From the NCBI GenBank assembly GCA_000697665.1, contig KL197715.1:1200706-1264705 (forward strand): a DNA stretch of 64,000 nucleotides. Reading direction: 5' to 3'. Positions 31,450 to 44,247 of this stretch are shown here, piece after piece. The translations under genes were made by a program, and so were the position numbers. Under the pieces are notes generated by a model. It searched no databases, was not told the DNA's origin, and was given only the letters and a program-made list of their open reading frames with translations. Each line of letters begins with the position of its first letter. Position 1 is the stretch's first letter. Source of the DNA: Jaapia argillacea MUCL 33604 (taxonomy: Eukaryota; Basidiomycota; Agaricomycetes; Jaapiales; Jaapiaceae).

Positions 31450-33110
31450 TCACCACTTCTCAAATCCATTCCAAGACGAGCACATCGATCAAATCGACCC
31501 TCTTCCGATTCCTATCGCGTCATTTACGATCTTTGCCTTCACTTTGCAGGTTCAACGGAGGTTCCATAACCGAATCAGTCGACTGATGCTGGTCGATGAA
31601 ACAAGTCCCCATCGCTACTACATACATGTCTCCCTCACACCAGTGGATTTCAGCTTCGGTGAGCAACACTCATTGAATTCACTATTCGCTCCACGCGGAA
31701 CGCGGAATTCTGGGGGTGCGACTTTCGATAATCGGGTCGTCCCACACGCGGTCTATATGCTACTACTACCTCCAAAATCCCACGCCGGCGGTGTCTCTCC
31801 AAGCTAACCATGGGTCTCTGGATTCGATACCATTCCAGATGGTCGTGACATACCGTCTGCCACCCCCCCTGAAAATTTCCCTCGAAATTCCTGAAAGCGT
31901 CCTTCGTTCCCAAAATGTCGTCAGGGCTTCTCACTCCTTCCCAATCTCCACGCTTCACACCGCTTCCAAACCTATGTTTTCACTTCCTACATGTCTCCCT
32001 ATGCTTGTCGGTACGGCTCCCACTACGCTGTTGGACAAGTCAACTTCAACTTCGAAACGTTTACTTGGTTTACTGATCAGTTTGGCGAAATCTTGCTAGG
32101 GTGCAATACCCGCTACGAAACGATCAGACGGTCTACGCACTGCAAACTCCAAGTTGACCACCGATATTCGGTTCGTACTGTTCCAGATTACTGGGGAAGA
32201 CTGGTGTTCGCCTCCGATCCCTCAATTCACTCCAAGTCCTCCGAACTTTCTCAAATCGTCCCCCTCTTTCCACCGCATCTATCAGAATACTCCACCACCC
32301 CATCGATTCTAGTTGAACAAAGTCCCGTGTGGTCACTGTTACATATTTGTACGCCGCTTAAATCCATCAATCCACCTTCTTCCGATTCGTATCTCGTCAT
32401 GGACGATCTTTACCTTCACGTATCACGACTCCCGACTTTCAGGTTCAACGGAGGCGCCATAACCCGATACTGGTTGCAGATAAACCCAAGTCCCCCAGTC
32501 ATTACTACTCTCTCACACCGCTGGACCTCATCGAGGTTCGGCTTCGGTGGACAACGCGCTTCGTGACGTGGGACGCAAAATCTGGGGGCGCAGCTTTCGA
32601 TTCATACGGGTCGTCCCGCGGGGTCTGTATGCTACTACGTACTCCAATCTCCGAAATCTCATGCTGGTGGTGTCTCTCCAAGTTGACCAACGATCTCCGG
32701 ATTTGGTACCATTCTAGATGGTCGTGGCATATTCTTGCCAATCCGGCCATCGATTCCCGTTCATCGTGCCCTCCAAGACTCCAAGCCAACCATAGATTTC
32801 CGGTTTTGGCACCCCATTTCAGATGGCCGTGGAAATATTGTTCGCCTCCGAGTGAAGTCCCTCAAAACGCCCCCCTCTACCAGCATATTCAACCGTTCCG
32901 CCTCTTCTAGTTGGAACTCGTCGTTCCTGAATGTATACACGAAAAGTCTACCTACTGTAACATCCGATTACGAAGCGGCGACCTCAGGGCGTAAGTATTT
33001 AAATCCCAAAATTCATCTTGCGCCCTTAAAGGCTCTAAGCAGACCGTCGGTTTCCGGTTTTTGCACCCCTTTTTGGAGGGCCGTGGAACACTGCTCGCCT
33101 CCGGTCCCAA
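31450..33110 (+). repeat. Field of decayed direct repeats
   Basis: A unit of roughly 65-80 bases (CTCCAAG, then TGACCA, then TCCGGATT, then ACCATTCCAGATGGTCGTG) recurs at about 31795-31861, 32145-32215, 32674-32745, 32777-32852 and 33032-33110. A longer block around the first and third copies (31500-31860 and 32370-32745) is also duplicated, including TTCAACGGAGG and GGTCGTCCC motifs. Divergence is high. Open frames across it look like shadows of the repeats. The origin is unknown. Confidence 0.6.
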
Positions 33111-33494
33111 AGTTCGTCCAGAGTTAGGTCCTCAATGCGTCGTCCGTTTCCTGAATACGTTGCCCGTTTCCTCAATATGTCGTCCGTTTCCTCAATTTAT
33201 CTTCCGACTTTCTCGATACGTCCCTCTCCTTCCCTCTGCCTATCGCCGCCTATCAACATTCCACCGATTCCAAGTCCCTTGTCAATCCTGAAGCATCCCC
33301 CTCATTCCTGAGTTATCTTTTGTCAATAGGAGCTCGTTATCGACCCACCTCTTGCAACGTCCATTCAAGATGCCATCAGCATTCAAGCAACACGCGTCTA
33401 CCTCTGGAGTTCAAAGTGTATAAAACCCTACAGTATCTTGCACCTATTCCCCATCCTCTCGAACCTGCCTTCCAACCCAATATCGTCAACTAAG

Positions 33495-34440
33495 ATGTCC
33501 GCTGCACTCTCCGCCTACGTTGTCGGCTGCGCCGTCTTTACCTTCCCAGAAGGATTCACCGAACAGAACCGAGTCAGTTCAATTCCCCTTCATCTAGTTC
33601 GCTATTGCTCGTCCTGACTCCTGATTGATCGGCAGCAGGATGACGTGACGAACTCGATCATATTTGCAGACTCGCGTCGAACAAGCGGTATAACAGGCTC
33701 ATAGAACGTTCCGAATGGTATGCTAGCTTCTTAGCTGTCCTCGAGCAAATTGGTTGGACCAACGATGGCTCCGTTAAGTTCGTCTAACCCTTCACGCTTT
33801 CATCCAATATTGACTTTTAACGCCCCAACTTATCCGACAGATTCGACTTCAAGTCCTTCCCAGACGGACGATCCGCAACGGTGGAGGATCTCGTCGTTGA
33901 CACCTTGCAACGAAGTCACTCTGATTCCGACCTCGGCTCCGTCAAGGATACCATTCAGGCACTTCAAGTTCAGGGCCGCAATGGCGCCCAAGCGAAATTG
34001 TTCAATGAGCAAGCTACGAAGGGAGGCTGGCAAGCAGGCTAATTTTGGTATTGGGTCGTTCCGGTTAGTACCAGCCTTTGAAACGCTTTCCTTTGTTTAA
34101 TCTCGAGTTATCGATTTTCGTAGGATGAACGGTGTCAACCCCTCGTGCATTCTCGACGCTTTCGACTTTGAATTCTCCGAATTCACTTCCTTTAGCATCT
34201 TCTTTCAAGGATTAGTGAAAACGATACCAGCTTCGGTCAGTGGTCAAGCCGTTGAGCAACTTGACGATGGACTGATCACCTCTATTTTTTTTGGCTTCTT
34301 GTCGTGATATGTGGGTTATATAGGAGGTCAGGTGCAGATGAAACTCAACGCTCCTATCTACAACATGATTCGCAATCAGACTGTCCAGAAACTAGGAAGT
34401 TACCAAATCGGAGATTTGGTCAAGGAGATCAGGTTGTGGT
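33495..34440 (+). pseudogene. Decayed hypothetical fungal gene
   Basis: It starts at ATG 33495 (MSAALSAYVVGCAVFTFPEG) with exons separated by plausible GT-AG introns. Recognisable blocks are QDDVTNSIIFA, WYASFLAVLEQIGWTNDG, FKSFPDGRSATVEDLVVDTL, CILDAFDFEFSEF and MKLNAPIYNMIRNQTVQKLG. They fit a family of uncharacterised ~180-residue proteins known to me from fungi and bacteria, without an agreed function. One-base frame breaks appear near 33675 and 34020, and the join near 34290 (T-run) does not resolve. It is therefore called a pseudogene; sequencing error or unusual splicing is possible. Confidence 0.45.
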
Positions 34441-34445
34441 GAGTA

Positions 34446-35626
34446 CCTAGTTTTACCAGACTCCTGGGTGATTGGGCTGACGGATTTTATGCAGAGGTGT
34501 CATTATGCCCGACCGATGATCCATCAGTTTGAATGCAGAATGTTGTAGTCACTTTGAGAATTAGTTATCTTGGCAATCATTGGCTCCGGCATTCAACCAA
34601 GACTCGCCCCCAACCAACGTAGGCCCCCATACTAACTGCCACGACGAACGGAAGCAAATTAACCTTCATGATCGTCCTTTTCTTTCTTGTCGTCCGGTCA
34701 CAGGAATCGATATTGCGGTGGGGTCTACAGTGTTGAAGCCTTTCAGAACCATCCGACAACGCGTTCTCGGCATCGCTGTCGGTGGTTGCGGTGGTGGTCG
34801 TTTGAGACTCCTCGTCACTCTGAGGAAAACTTCAGGATCGGATTCAAAACCTACAATCAGAGGGGGGGTTCAAGGGTAAACCTTCTGTCATAGCCTCTGG
34901 CCTGATACCGTTATGAAGGTCGCTCTCGGTCTCAAAATGTGACCTGAGCTGGTACGATTACAAGGGCACCACTGTGCTAATGACATTATGAAATGTTTGT
35001 CGGAGGGGAGAACCGAAAAATAATCAGTGGGTAGCATAAGAATAAGGGCTTATTGTACAGTAATCGAGGGGCAGAAACATATATGGGGCTACGCATTCGA
35101 ACTTGGCAAGTCCTGCTGCTACTTAACTTGTTGAGCCCGCTATGGAGTTCGGGGCCAGAGGACTTGGGTGATCAGAACTCAGATGGCGGCAGCCGGGGGC
35201 ATGTTTCTGACATAGTGGATCAAACATATAATCTCGGTTCGTATGACCATGTGACACTACACACCTTCAATTGATCTGAGTCTCGAGACTTGTACTTGCA
35301 ACTGCTACACGCAAAGTACAGGTCCGGACCTCGCTGGACGACTCGCGAAACTAAGCGACCGTCGGGATTGATGAATTTCACCAAGCAAGATTGTTGGTGA
35401 GTTGTCCTCTGGTGGTAGCATTGAGATACATCGAAGTGGCTATTGCACCTTACACAGAAAATGGCTGGGCGACCATTGGCGCTGAGGAGGGTCGGAACAG
35501 GAGCCTGAGCTTGACTGAGTTGCGTAGGCCCAACGAGATGTGGGTCTTGCGGTACGCCTAGGGTATTCGCTGTCGGGGGTTGTGTATCAAGACCGGTCCG
35601 AAGGTTGCACTAGCAATGAGGTACAG
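34446..35626. other. Intergenic, nothing recognised
   Basis: Short frames on both strands lack domains and splice partners. Confidence 0.4.
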
Positions 35627-38338
35627 TTAGACTCCGAAGTTTATCAGCAGAAAGGAAACTACGCAGGCTTCGCAATCATTGTTATGACAGCTACGGCATG
35701 GCCCACGGAAGGTGGCAGGTTGGTCATGCTTGAATCGCTTGACCTCCGACTCTAACGTGATGTCCAACGGCTCTTCAAGTGCCCGTTTCGCGCAAAGCGG
35801 ACTCGACGCTACAGAGATGGGGCCTGAAGAGTTCGATTGTCCAGGCGCTCCGTCAGGTGCTACGAACTGCTCAGGTCCGGGTGTCATCTCTCTTTCCTGC
35901 GTCTGTGGCATCTCGTCGATTGTCCGTAAGTTTTGCCAAAAGGTTAAGAATCGACGCCAAGAAATAAGATCGGTGATGATAGAATGCATACCGGTACACC
36001 TTTTCCTTCCTTCACGCTGACGGTCTGAGCCCGCAGGGTAAGCTTCCAACGAGTTTCGAATATTTATAAGCTGATTGAAAGACACAACAAGCAGTAGAAG
36101 ACACACCTCCAATTGTTGTTGGAATCTCGAGATAATCTCCGGCAAAGACATTTTGCTTTCACTTTCGGCCTGCGATAATTTTAGCGCCAATTCTAAATTC
36201 TAAAGCAAGTCATCGTCCGTTCATAAAACCTTCATTAATGCAACAATACCGAAATTTTTGTGGCTTGCTCCAAGGAAACGCGGTGAGCCAAGGCCGAAGC
36301 CTCCTTCAAGCTTACCGATGAGATAGTGGTCTAGACAAGGGGAGAATAACCGCTGTGCAATGACCCACCTGCATATCAGCTTTTTGCTTCACCAAGGCAT
36401 GACTCGCCACGGACAAGTCTTGGGACACCTTAACTTTATCTGATTGAGAGGTGAAAAGCTCTTTCTGTAAGGCCTGAGGGGAGGCAGTGGCCCACAAGGC
36501 ATGAGTGGGAATGCCAAAATGTCGGTACAGTTCACGTACCTCTACGGTCTGCCTGCTCACGACCAACAAGTCGGTCGTGGCCTGCAGATCTTCATCCATT
36601 CGGGTATGTACTGCTTTCGCAACTGTCAAATCTCTTTGCAAACTCTTTATAGCAGGTTCAGCAGGAGGAAACCAGGCGGTATGAGGTTCGAAGACTCACT
36701 TGGAGGGCATTCCTCTCGAAAGACAGTGAGATGTTTGTGACGTAAAGCTGATGCGAAAGACGGCCTTGGTCTGAACGAGAAGCTGAGAGTTCGTTACGCA
36801 GTGTCTGAAAGTGATTGTACATGAGAGAGTGGTCCGGGAGTGCCATTGTTCAAGTGTTGGTTCAATACCTGGATCTGAGTTTCTTGATCAGCAGAAAGGG
36901 CCTGACAAGTGGTCAACTCTTCCTAAGAGAACCGGTGGAATGAATACACTCTGAATCCACGAGAGCATTGATTACGAACCTCCAGTACTTCACGTTCTGC
37001 ATCGACCTCGAAAAACTCTTGTTCTCGGTGAACTTGTTCGGTCTTAAGCGCTTCAACGGCGTGTTTCAGGGTCTAGAGCCCAAAACGAGAGGTCGGGGTG
37101 AAAGGTATGTGTGACGTGAGGTATGAATACACTTACGTCGATTTCCTTCGCCCGCGCCTGAACGGTGTTTTCGCCCTGTTGTAATGCCTGGGCACCAATC
37201 TGCGAAGCTCAGATCAGAAATTCAGAAACGGGGGTTACAGGGGGCAAAACGAACTTCTTGCTCTTCAGCTCGTTTCGCAAGCACCTGGCACAATTCCTGT
37301 AATGCGATGTCTCGTTCCGAGCGAACCACACCCAAGGTCGCTTGTAGGCTCTGATCGAGAATGGCCAAGAGTTACTAACAGAAGCTGGGGAGATGATGCC
37401 CCGGACGTACTTGGATCTGCTGTTCTTGTGCCGTTCTGACAGCATAGGCCTCCGTGAGTCGATCCTACCAGCATGTCAGCGATCCAATTTATGAAGGGGA
37501 AAATCGGAGACAGACATCTGATTCACGTTTGTATTTTCCGATGGCTTCCTGGTGTTCACGTGACAGCTTGGTTTGGTCTTCGCGAGCAGATTCCAACGTA
37601 GCCCGCAGCCCCTGCAAATGCCATATCATTTAGTCAGAGCAATGAGGTAGTGAAATCCATCATGATGAACCATTACCTGGATTATCTCAACTTGCTCTTC
37701 CCGAGAAAGCTCCGACTCGACTAGAGCGTCCTACAAGGATCGAAATATTAGTCAGTGGAGACGAGTGGGTGGATGCTATCCCTAGTACCTCTAAGTGTTG
37801 GATCTCCATACCCAAGTCCATGCGGACGGAGAGTGCCTCATGTAAATTGTGATCATCCTGGGATATATGCATAAATAATCATCGACTCCGAAGTAAGATT
37901 ACAGCGGAGTCGAGAACTTACAGCTATTTGTTTCGCTTGGGCTGATTGGGCCTCGTTAAGAGCACGCTGAAAGAGCAAAGCCGTCTTGTCAGACGAGTAG
38001 CTAGGAGATGTAAACACGTCCGAACCTGCAGCGCATGAGACTTCTCCTTCGATTCCTCAAGGTCCTGTTTCAAGCTCTGGAAACGGATAAAGAAATTGTT
38101 GAGAGAACTTCAGATTCGCCAACCTGAATGTATCCCAGGACACTTTTCAGACGTCTCTTGAGGGCATCCTCCCTGCTCTAAAAAAAGAAATCAGGGAGAT
38201 AGAAGCAAAGGATACGGGCAGGCACACCTCGCATCTGTTCAGCTCCTCTCGAAGCATTGCGGCTTCCGAGTCGCCGGCGTGCATCGTTCCATTGAAGACG
38301 AGCGGGTTGCTCGCGATCTCTTGGAGAGGTTTTCCCAT
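35627..38338 (-). CDS. Multi-exon coiled-coil protein with C-terminal Cys4 motif
   Basis: The ATG at 38338 opens MGKPLQEIASNPLVF. Exon 1 is 38338-38228 and exon 2 is 38177-38124 (18 codons, SREDALKRRLKSVLGYIQ). At least a dozen further small exons follow, many ending CAG|GT, for example SLKQDLEESKEKSHALQ, ALVESELSREEQVEIIQ and SLQATLGVVRSERDIALQ. Most are in phase 0 with heptad-like Leu/Ala spacing, so the protein is a long parallel coiled coil. The last exon carries KRALEEPLDITLESEVKRF (nuclear-signal-like) and a Cys4 motif CRSCHNNDCEAC (C-x2-C-x4-C-x2-C). Exact borders between 38030 and 35950 were not all resolved. Function is unknown; a scaffold or structural role is plausible. Confidence 0.6.
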
Positions 38339-39011
38339 CGTGACGAGGGCCACCTGTCTGTCCGATCTTGTTATATTGGAGTCTTGGTTACAGTCTCGAA
38401 TTTGAAAAGTGCCACGCTATGGCCCTTAGCGAACCCTTAGTAAGGGTTCGATTCAGAAGACGTAGCTGACTCCACGTTCGTGAGTGATCGTCTGGAAGAA
38501 GTGGCAGAAAGTTGGTGGACCTCGATTTGAAGGGGAGAGAGAACGCTCGATTCTAGATAAAGAAAACCCGTAGCCAGTGGCTCGTTTGAAGGACGAGAAG
38601 TGGATAAATAAGTACTGGAATCTTCGCGGTCGACTCCGCGTTATGGGCGCTTGCTTGTTGGTGTAACTGTCACATGACTACAATGTCACACTGTAGTCAC
38701 GTCCTTTATTTGCCTCTTGGGGAGTCGACCATCCTCTGGAGCGCCGATATTATACTGTACGATCTCTGCTCTGATGCCACCCTCACTACAAGCAACCTCT
38801 TATTATGTGCGCACTGGTCCGGAGAAGGGTAAAGTCGAATTTGTGGGTGACAAGTACTGATTCAGAGTCCTCAAGTTCATGCCACCACAGTTGTCCTCTT
38901 TGGCTGAGGCCACCCCGGTGGACTGTGGCTTCCGTTCGCCACCAGTGCTCCACTTAATAGTCCTCATGTCTCGTTTTGCTACGTTCTCTCTATCTGCTAG
39001 TTCTTGCCAGG
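38339..39011. other. Divergent promoter region
   Basis: It separates the minus-strand coiled-coil gene from WPGY copy 2. An inverted pair TGACTACA...TGTAGTCA lies near 38675-38698. From about 38840 the sequence is homologous to the 5' flank of copy 1 at the window start, for example a shared GAGGCCACCCCGGTGGACTG. Confidence 0.5.
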
Positions 39012-39963
39012 ATGTCTGCCAATACCTGGCCGAATATCTCGCTCCCCCCTCTCGACCCCGAAGTCGCGCAGTTGCAAGCTGATGAGTCTCAACTTGAATA
39101 CATCGATCCCATAAAGACATTGAAAGACCCTGGGACGGTCTTCACTCCTGTGGTAAGTTGCGTTCACATCGATATTCTCAGGCTACCTCACGAAGCCAAA
39201 CCATCCAGAAGGCATTCCCTCCCTATATCTCCACTCAGTTAATGAACTGGGACTGTACGGTCCGTCGTAACAAGCCACTGCTCGACTCAAAGCATCAGGG
39301 TACCCCATCTCCAACGAATATTGAAACACCTCGTGTGCCTTTGCCGCATCGTGGTGGCTTTCTCAGAGCAACATCCGTACCGCCTATCGAATTCCTTGTA
39401 AATGGAGGCATCCAACGCATAGCATTCTATGATCGACCGCGGTTCTGGATGGATCGCAGTGACGATCGTGCAACCTTCCCGAATGGAATGCTCACTCTTG
39501 CGATTGATGTCGGTTGACTCGTACTCTCCCAAGTTGGACCCTACTAACACTTGATTGTATATCCAGTGGCCGGGCTACCCCGTTATGAAACAACTAGAGA
39601 AGATTTCGCCAGTTGTAACCCGCCGCGAGCTCGCCGCCATTGCAGGGAAGTTCGTCAAGGGTGCATTCAACCAGATGCAGGTGCGTGCATTCATACTGAC
39701 TGATTTCGTCCACCATCTATGAAGCTACAAGCTAATCCACCGATTAGAAATTTCCCGCCGAACTTGGGCAAGAGAGGTGGGCAGTTGGATACTACGGTAT
39801 AGATTGGGATCAAATTTGGATCAAATCCATCACCCTATCCATCTCTGGCGCGTGGTTAGTCGACCTGGAGGTCAACGTGCCCGGCAGCAGACTCTCACTT
39901 GTCCCTTCGCCTCTCGAGGTATCTACCTTGCTGTATTGGGCTTCACGACCAGAGCTTAGATAG
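39012..39963 (+). CDS. WPGY-family hypothetical protein, copy 2
   Basis: Four exons join in frame: 39012-39152, 39209-39508, 39567-39680 and 39748-39963, giving 256 residues. All introns are phase 0. Landmarks are PPIEFLVNG, FYDRPRFWMDRSDDRATFPN, the exon start WPGYPVMKQLEKISP, and the last exon with ERWAVGYYGIDWDQIWIKSI. I know no name or function for this family. Four relatives in the window (1, 41.5, 43.4 and 49.8 kb) share an intron exactly before WP(G/C)Y and another before the W-x-(I/V)-G exon. No signal peptide or membrane span is visible, so it is probably cytoplasmic. The start at 39012 is the first ATG in frame; copy 1 has an ATG at the same place. Confidence 0.7.
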
Positions 39964-40348
39964 GATGCGTACGATTAACATATTTTGTCTAAAGGTCATG
40001 AACCGGCGCCGTCGCGACATGACATGTGCACCAGAAACTTGAATACGCAAGTTTTGGACAAACGCCGAAGATCGATGATCCACGCTCTCCCATATTTGGC
40101 GTCCTTGCTCAGAGTCGGGCGATCCTCAGAACGCGCCGGAACACAAGTCCTGAAGGCTACATAAGGATATTCTACAACGAAGCGAAATATCAGCTATGGA
40201 CGGTGCGAGATGCCACAACAAACTTTCTGAAACTTAAAACACCCTTCATAGATCGAAACTTCGACCATTGTCAACAAGTTCCGACCATCCCTTTAGTCTG
40301 GGTGCCCGTTATCAGGAGGGACCGAAGGTGGGTACATTCGGTTTGGGT
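39964..40348. other. Intergenic, nothing firm
   Basis: A plus-strand frame from 40026 to 40397 begins at a non-ATG codon and shows no domain; it overlaps the end of a possible minus-strand gene. Confidence 0.35.
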
Positions 40349-40916
40349 TCATCGTCTGAGTCGGAGGGGGGTTGGGATTGATTTCAGAAGGAGGTGAAGG
40401 AACAGTAGGAGAGGGGAGATATCAAATCCGGTGTGTTCTTCGAGATTCCAACCTTGGCCGCGAATGACAGCAAGCCATCTCCAGTCCGACTCGTCCATCC
40501 ACTGCAATAGAGCGGCAAGTGAGCCGGCCTCGGGTGGATACCCTACAAACCGGGACCTTACGTCTCCTGTAAACCGCAAAAGCCAGGCTCAAGTTCGTAA
40601 CGAGATTGAACTGCGAGTGAGGGTTGGCAGGGTCGACAATGGGAGGGTGTTAAACTTCCGTCGAGTCGGAATCGGTGAGTCACTATCTGAAACAGAAGAA
40701 GGCAAAAACGTACCGTTTCCTGAACACACGAGTGATGACAAGGAATCGTTCGTCGAGGTTATCGACCAGTCAGCGTTCTTGAGACGGAGAAAGCGGATAG
40801 CGTATATGATGGTGTGTACTCACTCCCGACAGTTTCGACGAAAGTACTTCAGTGCTGGGTGTCCGAGGTGGTGCGGAAGCCAGGTCTGCAATTTCATCGA
40901 CAAGTCCACATGGCAT
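40349..40916 (-). CDS. Possible small hypothetical gene
   Basis: An ATG at 40916 opens 31 codons (MPCGLVDEIADLASAPPRTP...) ending at a GTGAGT donor (40823). Exon-like pieces follow (NADWSITSTNDSLSSLVCSG, then SPIPTRRKFNTLPLSTLP), and a last open stretch reads LQWMDESDWRWLAVIRGQGW to a stop at 40349. The join between the third and last piece does not resolve in frame. There is no recognised domain; it could be a pseudogene. Confidence 0.3.
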
Positions 40917-41469
40917 TTTGTCGTTGTCTGGTCGTTGTGCCACTAGTGGCTTTACATGTTACATACAGTATTGCGAGCTGCTTTCATTCTTCTCCAGATA
41001 CATATCACCAAGATATCACGGGCCATCCGATCCTTTTGTCGAGGGTTTTGTGCCGTCGCAGGACACAATAGAAAGGCAGAAACAAAAATCACACTCCATT
41101 CTGTGACCTCAGCGACTGTTGATGGCGAATTCTCTCTTCTTTGTCTACCGTCCATCCATCTTTTGTTAACCTTCACAATCTGACCGTAGAGGTCTGCTCT
41201 CCATTGCCTGAACCCTTGGGAAGATCGCGCTCTGGAGGTGCGATGGGCTTGATGTGACTTGAAATGCAGGGGCACGATAAATGAACAAAGCACTTCCATG
41301 CTAGCTTTGTTGTTCAAAGCCCGACCACTTGGGCCATTTCACCTTGCTGTGTAGGGGTTGTATCCTCCTTCTGGTATATGCAAGTGCCACTCCGCTCACC
41401 TATAAAGCCTCATGTGGGTCCGTTCTCCAGCGCTAAACCCCTCATCCCTTGGTTTTTCGTGTCGCTACA
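40917..41469. other. Upstream region of WPGY copy 3
   Basis: No gene was recognised. CACTCCGCTCACCTATAAAG at 41390-41409 contains a TATAAA-like box about 65 bases before the ATG of copy 3. Confidence 0.4.
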
Positions 41470-42483
41470 ATGAACAATACAATCCCCTCGACCCCGATGA
41501 GATCTGGGAGTAACGTGCGTTCCGTCCCTAATTATCATGTCTTGTATCTAACCTTATCTGCTTCCCGCCCGCGTCGACAGAAGAAGGTGGCGCGTCCGCC
41601 ACCCATCACTCCCATTTCTCACTCAAATCATGACGACTACTCCTTCCGACATGAGCGTACTTGCGAACTCCATCCCGAAAACGGGTTTCCCTGGGACCGC
41701 ATGAACGACGAGAACCCAACTCGTGCCATTACTCCAGTTGGTTGCTCATGTTCATTCGAACACTGGGAGCAAGAAAGCGGCCGACTTCTACAACGCAACC
41801 GTATCCATTCCCTTCCGCCCACCCCATCATCACTCACCGGCTCTTACTCCGATGAGCGGTGTCCTCGAACGCCACGATTCTGGCCAAGAGACCATTGGGA
41901 CTTGCCCCGAGTACGGGTACCACAAGTTCGGCTGGGGAACCCGGACGCAGATGTATCTTCCATACCATTCACCCTCAATGATGAACCTGGGGTGAACCTA
42001 TCTGACGTGATTGACAACGAATGTCATCTGGATTATCGAGATGTTCAAGACTTTGCGGGCCGTGATTGTAAACGTATTCGCTTCATTGTGGAGGTAGATA
42101 CTCATCTGCTTTCGTGTATTCCGTTGCTGATCTACGAGTGATTTAGTGGCCCTGCTACTCCTCAGTTACGAAGTACATCTGGGTTGAGAGAAACAACCGC
42201 CCCTTGACTCGTCTCGAAATTGTCCGGAGCATTGGCTCCATCCTCTCCGGGTTCTGCAAGGATGCATCCGTGAGTGGCGCGAGGTCATGTCCCGCTGCAG
42301 CTTAGGCTAACCGATAGCTTTCAGAATGTGAAGCCGACGCCAGGATGGGCAAACTGGAGAATCGGTGCTACGGGAATCAAGTTTGAGGATATCTGGATCT
42401 CATCTCTTCACTGTATCGAGAAGAGCATATGGGTCGCTCAGTGGCAGGTTGTGTTACCCCAGGTGTCTGCCATGACGTTGTAG
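41470..42483 (+). CDS. WPGY-family hypothetical protein, copy 3
   Basis: Four exons join in frame: 41470-41514, 41581-42093, 42147-42269 and 42325-42483, giving 279 residues. Introns are phase 0, with GTGCGT, GTAGAT and GTGAGT donors. The N-terminal exon is short and Ser/Thr-rich (MNNTIPSTPMRSGSN). The middle exon ends DCKRIRFIVE, the third starts WPCYSSVTKYIWVERN, and the fourth carries ANWRIGATGIKFEDIWISSL. The last two exons align with copies 2, 4 and 5; the N-terminal half is poorly conserved. Function unknown. Confidence 0.75.
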
Positions 42484-43407
42484 CTTGGAGGTTGGGACAA
42501 AGTTCGCTTTGAAGCACGAAGTGTGTTGACCCCTTCGATCTGTGAGATGGTGAACCTCTTAACCCGCAATTCCTTTTCCACATTCTCGGATGTTATACTC
42601 TATCTATGCGTATTTACATTGTTCTTACTGATTATATGATAGTCGACATCGTTTAAACCTGAGTGTCGACAACGAGGGGATCAGGCGCAGATGGGGATCT
42701 CAGGTTGTGAATGTGTGAATCAGTGCTCACGCGCCAGACTTTGCCACCCACGCCTATTGTTGAACTCCAACTACCATCACCGGTCCTTGTCCGAAATCGT
42801 GCCTCTTCTTTTGCTTGCTATTGTGACTTGACAGACTTCTCGTCCTCCGAATGACAGAATGTCTGAGTCTGGGAATAAAGCCTACACATTTAGCCAAGGG
42901 AACGCAAGGAACTTCCTAGATGCTGATTGACGCCTCACCCTGGAAGCCTCAAAATCAAGGCCTATTGTCAGTAGCGCTCGGGAATCAACTTAGGCCATGT
43001 CAAAGGTGAATAATTGACGCCCTAGGGTACCCCGGAAGTCGACGTCCTGTAGCCTGCAAGGACAAAAGGTGATATTCTAACGACGCCCACAATCTCATTC
43101 TTGTAATGCGTCTATTCCGCCGACTCCTGTTGCTTTTGTGAATGCTATTCTTTCAACTCTTCTATTATGGCTCTTGTCCAGGCTCGCTAGACGGTTGACA
43201 ATGATCTCATGATCATTTTTGTGATGCTGCTGCCTACAAAAACCCAAGTCACAGCGACATGAAATCTTCACCCACGTCTGGATACGTTGGCTGGCACTTA
43301 CACGACATCTCAAGAACACCTCTACGCTACTTCTCACATAGACTCCACCTAATTCTCGTCCAGAAAACCTCACCTAGACAAAATATCATTATCTTCACGA
43401 TTACGCC
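42484..43407. other. Intergenic between WPGY copies 3 and 4
   Basis: No gene was recognised on either strand. Short repeated words (ATTGACGCC near 42927 and 43013) are the only structure noticed. Confidence 0.4.
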
Positions 43408-44247
43408 ATGTCCATGTTCAACTTCGCCGCTCAGCAAAACGCCCAACAACAGGGTACATATAGCCAACAACAGGGCCTCCCTTTTGACGTCCAAGCTCTT
43501 CGCGTACGTTGGCGCCCGTCCATCCTTGAAATTTGTACTCACTTCCACGACCCTGTCCACCAGCACATTCACAACCCCTCCTTCGGTTACAACCTCTCTC
43601 CCCGTTCTTCCGCACCATCTGCGAACAGCGTTCCCCGAAGTCAGAGATGCTTAATGGATGCTTTCTATGTGCCTCCAGTGGCTGGTACATTGACCTATCA
43701 AGAGAATGTCCCTCGACTTCCCCTGACATTCCAAATGGGGACCGAGGAGATCACTTTCCACCATAACGGTACTCTTGGGATCAACTTGTACAGATTCCTC
43801 TCGGAAGGGTCATATGTAGTAGACGGAGCTCGTGATCCAGTTATGGCTGGCATGCACCTCTCAAGCACGCCACTCGCGATACAGGTCGGCATTGCCCCTT
43901 TCCCTCTTCTACCACCACTAACTCACGGCACCTCCAGTGGCCCGGATACGACTTTGTGAAACAGGCCTTCTTTACCGAGACTTCGCGGAGGCACATTGCC
44001 AAAATAGTTGCTCATGGCATCCAACGATACTTTGCCGAGCATGTAGTTAGTGTTTCAAATCTCTTCTAACATCCCTGTCCACTGAACTTTGACCCCTTAA
44101 CAGCGCTTCCGTCCCTCGGCGGGGAATGAAAAATGGACGATTGGCAATGTACCAAATGCGGTCCACTTTAAAGACGTTTACCTCACCTCTGTGGTGCTCG
44201 TTGGGCGTACTTGGCTTGCGCAGTTCACGGTTCTTCGACGGCGTTAA
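43408..44247 (+). CDS. WPGY-family hypothetical protein, copy 4
   Basis: Exons 43408-43503, 43564-43884, 43938-44045 and 44104-44247 give 222 residues. The first intron (GTACGT...CACCAG, 60 bases) is a multiple of three without a stop, so it may also be retained as coding. The N-terminus is Gln-rich (NFAAQQNAQQQGTYSQQQG). Exon 3 starts WPGYDFVKQAFFTETSRRHI and exon 4 carries EKWTIGNVPNAVHFKDVYL, ending LRRR. The same intron positions as in copies 2, 3 and 5 show common descent. Function unknown. Confidence 0.75.

Noticed and set aside
33495-34440. Intact three- to five-exon gene
   Set aside because: No intron model I tried repaired the frame breaks near 33675 and 34020 at the same time.
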